This document shows, piece by piece, positions 1-5,465 of a DNA stretch of 6,536 bases. The stretch spans positions 1 to 6,536 of the forward strand of contig CAZOLJ010000143.1 of assembly GCA_964580575.1 (NCBI GenBank). The letters are read 5' to 3'. The stretch comes from CAVPDE01 sp964580575 (GTDB lineage: Bacteria > Desulfobacterota > DSM-4660 > Desulfatiglandales > HGW-15). The notes under the pieces were generated by a model. It saw only the letters and a program-made list of their open reading frames with translations. It ran no database searches and was not told where the DNA came from. How positions within the stretch are numbered: position 1 is the first letter of the stretch; every line of letters begins with the position of its first letter. The translations under genes were made by a program, and so were the position numbers.

Positions 1-599
1 GACTCCAATTCCTCTTTTGCCTCAGAAAGGAGGGAACCGTGGATCCAAATGACCTTTCTGAATGCCTTTTCCGCATCCGCATAACGATGAGCCTGCTTGT
101 AGGCCATGCCTAACTCGAAATAGGCCTCCGGCAGATCCTCTTCGAGCGAACAGGCGGCCCAGAAACTCTGCTCCACGCGCTGAACCCAGTCAGGTCCCTT
201 CTGCATGGTGTAAAGGCCCATGAACCCCACTTCCACAAGAGCTTTTTCCTTGTTTGTCTTCGCAATCTCCTTGGCATGCGTCATGGATGCCAACGCTGCA
301 GGGAGATCGCCTCTCCGTCCTTCGATCCACCCCATGCCCCTATAGGCGCCCGAACACTGTGGATCGAGCCTGATCGCCTGCTCAAACTCCCGCTGAGCAT
401 CCTCGGATCGCTCCATTCTGAGCAAGGCAAAGCCGTTGAACACGTAGTGCTCAGGCGTGCCCAAGATGCTCTCCGGGTACGAACCGGAGCGGGGTCCACA
501 TCCGCCAAGAAAGAACCCCATGCAACAGATCAGACTCAGAATTTTCAACACCGCTTTTTTCATTCTAACAGATCGCCAGGTTTTCAGAAGATTCGCCAC
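1..599 (-). CDS. TPR-repeat lipoprotein, 3' end cut by window edge
   Basis: Partial: about 199 codons are visible and no stop is reached before base 1. The N-terminus is a lipoprotein signal: basic n-region, hydrophobic core, then lipobox L-G-G-C with Cys34 as the predicted lipidated residue, so an envelope location is likely. The rest is helical with TPR pattern. One good repeat is at residues 49-82 (G, A, F, A, P at consensus positions 8, 20, 24, 27, 32), a weaker one follows at about 83-116, and another lies at about 157-190. Two starts are possible. GTG at 599 has GGAG 8 nt upstream and begins 5 nt after the preceding gene's stop, which suggests translational coupling. ATG at 563 gives a more compact 22-residue lipobox signal (MKKAVLKILSL...) but has no Shine-Dalgarno sequence. 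I prefer 599; the mature protein is the same. TPR lipoproteins act as scaffolds in envelope assembly or secretion, but the partner here is unknown. Last visible gene of the mutL operon. Confidence 0.8.
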   Translation of the reverse strand, partial: MANLLKTWRSVRMKKAVLKILSLICCMGFFLGGCGPRSGSYPESILGTPEHYVFNGFALLRMERSEDAQREFEQAIRLDPQCSGAYRGMGWIEGRRGDLPAALASMTHAKEIAKTNKEKALVEVGFMGLYTMQKGPDWVQRVEQSFWAACSLEEDLPEAYFELGMAYKQAHRYADAEKAFRKVIWIHGSLLSEAKEELE

Positions 600-604
600 G
601 TGCT

Positions 605-1483
605 CTACTCCATCACAAACAACACTTTGCCACGGTGAAGAAAACTGATGTTGCTCCCCGCCCCTTTGATCTTGCCTGCATCCGCGTTGCTGATGACGAT
701 GTCCGAGGACCGGGCCTTCACGGTTCTCAAGCCTTTCACAATCAGCGCTTTGGCTCCGACCCTTGGATTGTCCCGGGCCTTGGCCAGCCCTCTGGCATAA
801 GCAGCCATTCCCTCTTCCAGGGCATAGTCCCGGCTGACATAGGCCGTTCCATAGACCACCTGTCCGTCTTCGTCCACGATCATAGGGACCAGCGCAGGAC
901 TCAGAGGGATTCCGCGGCAATCAATGATGAGCCCGGTAAAGGACTCTTCTTTTTTTTGGGACTGCTCAACCGTCTTGATTGTCATGATGCTTTTCGGAAG
1001 AACCAGATCCGCAAAGGAGCCGTTCAATTTGATCGCCACGGTCACTCTGATTTTTCCATCGGACGAAACAGACTTCTCGACCACGTAGGAGTCCTTCACG
1101 ATGGCAGCGACGAGTTCGTCCCTTGCGCCCTGATGGTCAATCGCCTCTTTGACCACGCTCTTGGAATCGATTCGAATGGATTGCAGGAGACTGATCAGAT
1201 CATTTCGCGCCAGGATCGCCGCCTCGCTCTCCGCCAGCGCCCGGCCTTGGGCCGGAGTCTGAACATGCGCCGGAGGCCTTCCTGTGGCCCAGACTTCCAC
1301 CACCCCGTTGGTCCAGTCCACCCTTCCCTGCTCAAAAATCTGACTGTAGGTCCCCGCACAAACCCAATTCTGCGCACCGAGGAGAACGGTGCCGAGCATC
1401 AAGAAGAAGAAAACCCTTCTTCCGAAGCGAACCCCCGGACGCCGTTCACGGGTCGTGAAGAAAAGATGTAATCGTGTCAACAA
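605..1483 (-). CDS. Secreted LPP20-like protein of unknown function
   Basis: 292 residues. The N-terminus carries basic residues (R14, R15, R19, R22, R23), a hydrophobic stretch at about 24-37 and a likely signal peptidase I site after V-C-A (41-43), predicting export. There is no proper lipobox at Cys42. Residues about 58-160 have the pattern of LPP20/FlgT-N-like domains: a short strand with ATGRP (67-71), an Ala-rich helix (GRALAESEAAILARNDLISL), a second amphipathic helix, then strands ending KIRVTVAIKL. Residues about 183-292 form a second block with GLIIDCRGIPLSPALVP, a D-E-D-G-Q-V-V-Y-G turn and a C-terminal SDIVISNADAGKI, which I recall from uncharacterised secreted proteins but cannot name. 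The TTG start at 1483 is chosen because AGAGGA sits 9 nt upstream and because the signal peptide starts there; TTG 1480 is nearly equivalent. The gene overlaps the miaA 3' end by 38 bp, so it is probably co-transcribed. Function unknown; an envelope role is inference. Confidence 0.82.
   Translation of the reverse strand: MLTRLHLFFTTRERRPGVRFGRRVFFFLMLGTVLLGAQNWVCAGTYSQIFEQGRVDWTNGVVEVWATGRPPAHVQTPAQGRALAESEAAILARNDLISLLQSIRIDSKSVVKEAIDHQGARDELVAAIVKDSYVVEKSVSSDGKIRVTVAIKLNGSFADLVLPKSIMTIKTVEQSQKKEESFTGLIIDCRGIPLSPALVPMIVDEDGQVVYGTAYVSRDYALEEGMAAYARGLAKARDNPRVGAKALIVKGLRTVKARSSDIVISNADAGKIKGAGSNISFLHRGKVLFVME
608..611 (-). promoter_or_regulatory. Ribosome binding site GGAG for the TPR lipoprotein
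   Basis: On the minus strand GGAG lies 8 nt before the GTG at 599 and inside the last codons of the LPP20-like gene (ATGGAGTAG). It is the reason for preferring GTG 599 over ATG 563, which lacks any purine-rich site in the 20 nt before it. The overlap with the upstream stop suggests coupled translation. Confidence 0.5.
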
Positions 1484-2375
1484 GATGTTCTTTCCTCTGA
1501 GGGTCTATCCACGTGAAGGAAGGATCGGCTCGGAACCAGGTCAACTGCCGCTTGGCGTAACGCCTGGTGTCCAACTGGAGCTGCCGCACCATCTCCTCTC
1601 GATCATAACGGCCTTCGAGGCGCCACACGGCATGCCTATAACCCAAAGACTTCATGGGTTTCAGATCAGGAGAGTATCCCCTGGCCAAGAGGTTCTCCGT
1701 CTCCTCGACTAGGCCCTTTTCAACCATGAGGAGACTCCTCTCGTCGATGCGATGATAAAGCTCCTTCCGGTCCATTTGCAAACAAATTTTGAGGGCTTGG
1801 AAAGCGGAATCCTGGAAGCCATGGCCCTGGACCAGGGCGGAGAGCGGCCTTTTCGTGAGTTCAATGATTTCGAGGGCTCGAAGAATCCTCACCCGGTCGT
1901 GGGCATGGATCTTTTTCGCGGAGTCGGGATCCAGTTCTTCCAGTCTCTTATACAAAGTCTCGAGGCCCTGCGCCTCCGCTTGATCCCGAAGCTGTTGCCG
2001 CAGCACGTGGTCCGCAGGCGGGCAGTGGAGAAGCCCGCCCAGCAAGGCTTTGATGTACAACCCCGTCCCGCCGACCACGAAACACACTCTCCCTCGAACA
2101 AGGACATCACGGATCCTTGGGATCGCGAGCGATCGGTAGAGAGCGGCATTGAATTCTTGGTCAGGATCAACAACATCCACAAGGTGATGAGCGACCGTTC
2201 TTCGTTCCGATAGAGAAGGCTTTGCCGTGCCCACGTCCATAGACCGGTAAACCTGCATGGAGTCCGCATTGACGATTTCGCCATGAAGAAGGAGCGAGAG
2301 TTCCACCGCCAGCCGGCTCTTCCCCGAAGCCGTGGGCCCCGCAAGGACCACCACTTTTCCCTTTTCTACGGCCAT
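1446..2375 (-). CDS. miaA: tRNA dimethylallyltransferase MiaA
   Basis: 309 residues, full length for the family. MiaA transfers dimethylallyl from DMAPP to N6 of A37 in tRNAs that read codons starting with U (i6A37), in the cytoplasm, and improves decoding fidelity. The family signature is complete: P-loop GPTASGKS (13-20), NADSMQVYR (37-45) with the catalytic Asp38-type residue, GTAKPS (49-54), HHLVDVVDP (63-71), VGGTGLYIKALL (101-112), HDRVRILRALE (159-169), SLGYRHA (243-249) and DTRRYAKRQLTWFR (269-282), which contacts tRNA and closes the active site. The ATG start puts the P-loop at the usual distance from the N-terminus; GAAGAG lies 9 nt upstream. It follows mutL by 36 bp on the same strand, the conserved mutL-miaA order, and so is probably expressed from the mutL promoter. 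Nothing is missing or odd. Confidence 0.97.
   Translation of the reverse strand: MAVEKGKVVVLAGPTASGKSRLAVELSLLLHGEIVNADSMQVYRSMDVGTAKPSLSERRTVAHHLVDVVDPDQEFNAALYRSLAIPRIRDVLVRGRVCFVVGGTGLYIKALLGGLLHCPPADHVLRQQLRDQAEAQGLETLYKRLEELDPDSAKKIHAHDRVRILRALEIIELTKRPLSALVQGHGFQDSAFQALKICLQMDRKELYHRIDERSLLMVEKGLVEETENLLARGYSPDLKPMKSLGYRHAVWRLEGRYDREEMVRQLQLDTRRYAKRQLTWFRADPSFTWIDPQRKEHLVDTITSFLHDP
1493..1498 (-). promoter_or_regulatory. Ribosome binding site AGAGGA for the LPP20-like gene
   Basis: The minus strand reads AGAGGA 9 nt before the TTG at 1483, inside the miaA coding region. It supports the non-ATG start and the 38 bp overlap over a later ATG at codon 29, which would remove the basic n-region and half of the signal peptide. 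Confidence 0.5.
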
Positions 2376-2411
2376 CTCGGTAAACTCTTCGCTCTCTGCG
2401 GTGAAAACTTC

Positions 2412-4127
2412 TCAGAGAACCCTCCGAAACATCCTTTCTATCTCATAAAAACTCAGCCTCTTGAACACAGGCCGGCCGTGAGGACAGTTCGTGGGCACTT
2501 CCACTTCATCCAGTTGCTCCACGAGAGAGATCATCTCCTCCTTGGACAGCCGCTGGCCCGCGCGAATGGCTCCGTGACAGGCCATGAGGGCGAGAAGCCT
2601 CTCGACCATCGGATCCCCTTTCACGGGTCCTTGCTCTTCCAAGAGTGGAAGGAGTTCCCGCAAAAAGGATTCCCAGTGAACATCGACCAGGATGTTCGGA
2701 ACAGACCGAACCATGAAAGTCCCGCCCCCGAAATGCTCGAGGGCAATGCCCAGTTGAGAAAGCTCCCCCATCTTTTTCAGGATCGCTCTGCTCTCCGAGG
2801 GGGAAAACTCCACCGTCGGAGGGATCAGAAAAGGCTGGCACTCCAGGGTTGCGCTGTCATAGGATTTTTTCAGCTTCTCAAAGACCCTTCTTTCGTGAGC
2901 CGCATGCTGATCTACAAGGAGGAGGCCCTCTTTGGTCTCGCAGAGGATGTAGGTCTCTTTGAGTTGACCGAGAACGACCGGGCTTTCTTTGATCATCAGC
3001 GAAACCTGAGGCTCCGGTTCGCGAGAAATCGTCGCCTCGGTAGAATAGGCGGCATATCCGCCGGCGGGCTCTCCGATCCTTCCGGCCTTTTCCCCCATGC
3101 TCTGGCTCGCAAGGGCCGGCACTCGAAAAAGAGCAGCGGCCTTCTGCCTGAGGGTCTCCTCCACCACCGTTTTCACCGCATCGTGAACCAGGCGGTTCTG
3201 GTGAAACCGGACTTCCTGCTTGGCAGGATGGACATTCACATCCACCCGAGTGGGATCGATCTCAATGAAGATGACGGCATAGGGGTAACGTCCTTTCATA
3301 AGGCGCGACCCGTAGCCTTCGATCACCGCATGGGTCAGAAGCCGTTCCCGCACGCTTCTTCTGTTCACGTACACGAACAAATGATCTCCCCTCGCCCTGT
3401 CCCATTCAGGTGGAGAGAGGTATCCGTTCAGACCGATGCCTTCGACCTCTCGCTCCACCGGGATCATGGAACCAGCCACCTCGTGCCCGAAAAGCGCTGA
3501 AAGCCGGCTCACGTCGCTGTCAACGGAAGGGAGACTCAACAGGGTTTTGTCCCTGTCATCCAGCCTGAAGGATAGCGATGTGAACGGGAGAGCAATTCGC
3601 GACAGGGTGTCCACAATGTGATCGGTCTCCGTAGGAGCACTCTTTAGGAACTTCTTGCGGGCCGGCGTGTTGAAAAAAAGGTCCTTCACCTCCACCGTGG
3701 TTCCGACCGGTGCGCCTGTCTCTTCGATTTCCTTTATTCTTCCGCCCTGAAGTTTCAGCCGGAACCCGACCAGTTGATCCATCGTGCGGGAGGTGATCGC
3801 CATTCGTGAGACTGCCGCTATGCTGGGAACAGCCTCTCCTCTGAACCCGAGCGTGCGAACGCTGAACAGATCCGAGAGTTCACTGATTTTGCTTGTCGCA
3901 TGCCGCTCTGCGCACAAGAGCAGGTCGTCCCGATCCATGCCTGCGCCGTTGTCGGCCACACGGATCAAGTTTCTCCCCCCGTTCTCGATCATGATCAGGA
4001 TTCGAGCGGCCCCCGCATCGATGCTGTTGTCGATCAATTCCCTCACCACCGAAGCCGGACGCTCCACCACCTCCCCTGCCGCAATCTGAGAGGCTACCTT
4101 TTCAGAAAGAATCCTGATCAAACCCAT
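2412..4127 (-). CDS. mutL: DNA mismatch repair protein MutL (endonuclease type)
   Basis: 571 residues. MutL links MutS mismatch recognition to strand removal. The N-terminal GHKL ATPase is intact: catalytic Glu30 in ELIDNSIDAGA, DNGAGM (59-64), ATSK (77-80), TLGFRGEA (92-99), GTTVEVKDLFFNTPARKKF (142-160) and HPAK (300-303). A short linker at about 335-385 leads to the C-terminal dimerisation domain, which has the metal-dependent nicking motif DQHAAHERRVFE (406-417, DQHA-x2-E-x4-E) with the companion motifs ACHGAIRAG (516-524), CPHGRP (548-553) and FYEIERMFRR (560-569). This is the MutL form of bacteria without a MutH/Dam strand signal. The reading frame stays open to 4229, but MGLIRIL...QIAAGEVVERP is the family N-terminus, GGAG lies 5 nt before ATG 4127, and the promoter -10 lies inside the longer version, so 4127 is the start. 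No mutS is in the window. Confidence 0.97.
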   Translation of the reverse strand: MGLIRILSEKVASQIAAGEVVERPASVVRELIDNSIDAGAARILIMIENGGRNLIRVADNGAGMDRDDLLLCAERHATSKISELSDLFSVRTLGFRGEAVPSIAAVSRMAITSRTMDQLVGFRLKLQGGRIKEIEETGAPVGTTVEVKDLFFNTPARKKFLKSAPTETDHIVDTLSRIALPFTSLSFRLDDRDKTLLSLPSVDSDVSRLSALFGHEVAGSMIPVEREVEGIGLNGYLSPPEWDRARGDHLFVYVNRRSVRERLLTHAVIEGYGSRLMKGRYPYAVIFIEIDPTRVDVNVHPAKQEVRFHQNRLVHDAVKTVVEETLRQKAAALFRVPALASQSMGEKAGRIGEPAGGYAAYSTEATISREPEPQVSLMIKESPVVLGQLKETYILCETKEGLLLVDQHAAHERRVFEKLKKSYDSATLECQPFLIPPTVEFSPSESRAILKKMGELSQLGIALEHFGGGTFMVRSVPNILVDVHWESFLRELLPLLEEQGPVKGDPMVERLLALMACHGAIRAGQRLSKEEMISLVEQLDEVEVPTNCPHGRPVFKRLSFYEIERMFRRVL

Positions 4128-4159
4128 TTTCTCTCCAACCTTTCGCGCTTTTGTGACAA
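4118..4159 (-). promoter_or_regulatory. Candidate 13-codon leader ORF overlapping the mutL start
   Basis: In the mutL 5' leader, the 7-base Shine-Dalgarno match AAAGGAG (4167-4173) stands 7 nt before a TTG at 4159. That TTG opens a frame of 13 codons (MSQKRERLERKWV) ending in TGA at 4118-4120, just after the mutL ATG at 4125-4127. The site is stronger than mutL's own GGAG and is out of frame with it. It could couple or dampen mutL translation, or the AAAGGAG could be chance in a purine-rich leader. No conservation data are available here. Confidence 0.2.
4133..4136 (-). promoter_or_regulatory. Ribosome binding site GGAG for mutL
   Basis: GGAG (minus strand, within GGAGAG) is 5 nt before the ATG at 4127. 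It decides between this start and the longer open frame reaching 4229. Confidence 0.55.
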
Positions 4160-4194
4160 CTCTTATCTCCTTTCGCTCATTGCAGGAAGGTTGC

Positions 4195-4222
4195 ATTATA
4201 GCAGATCCCTCCCCTTGTTCAA
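4195..4222 (-). promoter_or_regulatory. Sigma-70 promoter of the mutL operon
   Basis: On the minus strand, TTGAAC (4217-4222) and a perfect TATAAT (4195-4200) are 16 bp apart. Expected transcription start is near 4188, giving a leader of about 60 nt before the mutL ATG at 4127. It is the only strong minus-strand promoter I see before the four-gene run and probably serves all of it. Confidence 0.7.
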
Positions 4223-4283
4223 TCGCCAAAGCTCTTCACTGGAATCTCTCCTGCCGCCCTGTGCAACTTAACAAATCGAAGGA

Positions 4284-4300
4284 CTTGTGCTACCTTGTGC
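4284..4300 (+). repeat. Direct repeat CTTGTGC x2 in the radC upstream region
   Basis: CTTGTGC occurs at 4284-4290 and 4294-4300, a 10 bp period or about one helical turn, 57 bp before the radC start. This spacing suits a direct-repeat operator, but two 7-mers can arise by chance. No convincing -35/-10 pair for radC was found next to it. Confidence 0.3.
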
Positions 4301-4356
4301 CGATCCAGAAATCGAGTATTTCCGGATGAACACAAGCCTTGAATGGCAGGTGATCC

Positions 4357-5097
4357 ATGGAAAAAGAAGAGTGGCAAAACCGCGGCGAAGGTCATCGGTG
4401 GAGGCTTCGGGACAAGTTTGCAGAGGGAGGTCTCGACCGATTCTCCGATGAGGAGGTGGTGGAGTTTCTTCTCACCCTCGGGACCCCCCGGAAGGACGTG
4501 AAGCTTCAGGCACGCGAAGCGTTGAAGAAGTTTGGGAGCCTTTCAGGTGTTCTCTCGGCCCCCCTTTCCAAGTTGACGGAAATCAACGGCATCGGCCCCA
4601 AGAACGCTCTTTACCTGAACCTTGTTCATCACGTTGCGGGCAGATACCTGCGGGACGGGGCGAAAAACAAGAGCTTCTTTGGATCCTCGAAGGCGGTGTT
4701 TGATTATCTTTTCCACTCCATGCGCGATCTCAAGAGGGAAGTCTTCAAGGTGCTTTACCTCAATCGCAAAAACGAATTGATTGCGGATCAGGATGTGTTC
4801 CTCGGAAGCCTCACAGGAAGCGCGGTTTACCCGAGAGAAATCATGAGTCAGGCATTAGAGTACAAAGCCGCGGCGCTTGTCTTTGTCCACAACCACCCTT
4901 CAGGGGATCCTTCCGCATCCCCAGAGGATAGAAGACTGACCAGGGATCTCGTGTGGGCCAGCCGGCTTCTGATGATCCAGGTTCTTGACCACGTGATCAT
5001 CGGCCACAACACCTACTACAGCTTCGCCGATGACGGGCTGATCCAAACCTTCATCAAGCAGTACCAGCAGACTTTTCAGGGTGACCTTAGCCCTTGA
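4357..5097 (+). CDS. radC: RadC family JAB/MPN protein
   Basis: 246 residues, near the usual length. The N-terminal part (about 10-100) is the RadC helical region with a helix-hairpin-helix-like LTEINGIGPKNALYL (73-87). The C-terminal part (about 105-230) is the JAB1/MPN metalloprotease-like fold with the full JAMM set: Glu128, His178-x-His180, Ser188 and Asp191 in HNHPSGDPSAS, then DHVIIG (211-216) and YYSF (220-223). A zinc-dependent hydrolase activity is expected from the motif, but the substrate of RadC proteins is not established, and the old radiation-repair assignment is not well supported. The ATG at 4357 is preceded by AGGTGATCC, an extended match to the 16S rRNA 3' end. The gene is divergent from mutL across 229 bp and is followed by the tRNA-Leu and integrase. 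RadC homologues also occur on mobile elements, but this full-length copy lies on the chromosomal side of the tRNA. Confidence 0.95.
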   Translation: MEKEEWQNRGEGHRWRLRDKFAEGGLDRFSDEEVVEFLLTLGTPRKDVKLQAREALKKFGSLSGVLSAPLSKLTEINGIGPKNALYLNLVHHVAGRYLRDGAKNKSFFGSSKAVFDYLFHSMRDLKREVFKVLYLNRKNELIADQDVFLGSLTGSAVYPREIMSQALEYKAAALVFVHNHPSGDPSASPEDRRLTRDLVWASRLLMIQVLDHVIIGHNTYYSFADDGLIQTFIKQYQQTFQGDLSP

Positions 5098-5122
5098 CAC
5101 TCTTCCGGAAAAAAATGAGAAT
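5094..5122 (+). promoter_or_regulatory. Candidate promoter overlapping the radC stop codon
   Basis: A consensus -35 TTGACA (5094-5099) overlaps the radC TGA. With 17 bp spacing it is followed by GAGAAT (5117-5122), matching the -10 at four of six positions. It points at the tRNA-Leu, which begins about 160 nt after the expected start site near 5129. It is the best candidate for the tRNA promoter, though the -10 is mediocre and the leader long. Confidence 0.4.
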
Positions 5123-5148
5123 ATTTGCCAATCGGTTCCGTTTCTGCA

Positions 5149-5253
5149 TTACGACATAGGCACAAAGCTGCAAAGGCACATAGGCACAAAGCGGAGAATG
5201 ATGCAGAGAACGACTTAACTTTGTGCCTTTGCCACTCTGTCCCTTTGTCCCTC
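5149..5253. repeat. Degenerate 8-bp tandem units in two inverted blocks
   Basis: Left block, read in steps of 8 from 5149: TTACGACA, TAGGCACA, AAGCTGCA, AAGGCACA, TAGGCACA. Right block from 5222: TGTGCCTT, TGCCACTC, TGTCCCTT, TGTCCCTC, which is the same consensus in reverse complement. ACATAGGCACAAAGC is repeated exactly at 5154-5168 and 5178-5192 (24 bp apart, three units). GCAAAGGCACA (5170-5180) is perfectly complementary to 5222-5232, and GGCACAAAG (5183-5191) to 5219-5227, so alternative hairpins are possible. No T-run follows, so it is not a standard terminator. Function unknown. Confidence 0.6.
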
Positions 5254-5287
5254 AAGCTGTCCGCATTAGCCGACAGCAGTTGACTTT

Positions 5288-5373
<86 letters not shown>

Positions 5374-5418
5374 CTAATAATACCAGGTAGTTATCTAGCA
5401 TTTCTTTCCACTGCCCTC

Positions 5419-5448
5419 TTGACAAAATCCTATAAATATGTCTAAAAT
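5419..5448 (+). promoter_or_regulatory. Promoter of the integrase gene
   Basis: Consensus TTGACA (5419-5424) and TAAAAT (5443-5448), five of six -10 matches, with 18 bp spacing in an AT-rich stretch that contrasts with the flanking genes. The expected start near 5455 leaves a leader of only about 11 nt before the ATG at 5466, still containing AAGG. Confidence 0.55.
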
Positions 5449-5465
5449 ATGTAAAAGGCGAAAAA

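Noticed and set aside
635..1471. 278-codon plus-strand open frame
   Set aside because: Antisense shadow of the LPP20-like gene. It is rich in His/Arg/Pro with no domain, and has no plausible ribosome binding site.
1446..1483. Frameshift or sequencing error at the miaA/LPP20-like overlap
   Set aside because: MiaA is full length with an expected C-terminus, and the overlapping gene has its own ribosome binding site and signal peptide, so this is a normal operon overlap.
2283..3500. 405-codon plus-strand open frame across mutL
   Set aside because: It is an antisense frame to mutL and miaA; its translation has no recognisable domain, while the minus strand encodes complete family motifs.
2412..4229. 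MutL with a 34-residue N-terminal extension (ATG at 4229)
   Set aside because: The family N-terminus begins at MGLIRIL (4127), a ribosome binding site precedes it, and the promoter -10 lies inside the extension.
4128..4356. SOS (LexA) operator between mutL and radC
   Set aside because: No CTG-N10-CAG or GAAC-N4-GTTC style palindrome was found by eye in the divergent spacer.
4357..5097. RadC as cargo of the integrated element
   Set aside because: It lies on the opposite side of the tRNA from the integrase, outside the expected att-to-att interval.
5098..5130. Rho-independent terminator after radC
   Set aside because: TTCCGGAA followed by A residues is only a 4-bp palindrome without a plus-strand T-run.
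5149..5253. Octamer array as a CRISPR array
   Set aside because: Units are 8 bp, contiguous and degenerate, without unique spacers of 30-40 bp, and no cas genes are present.
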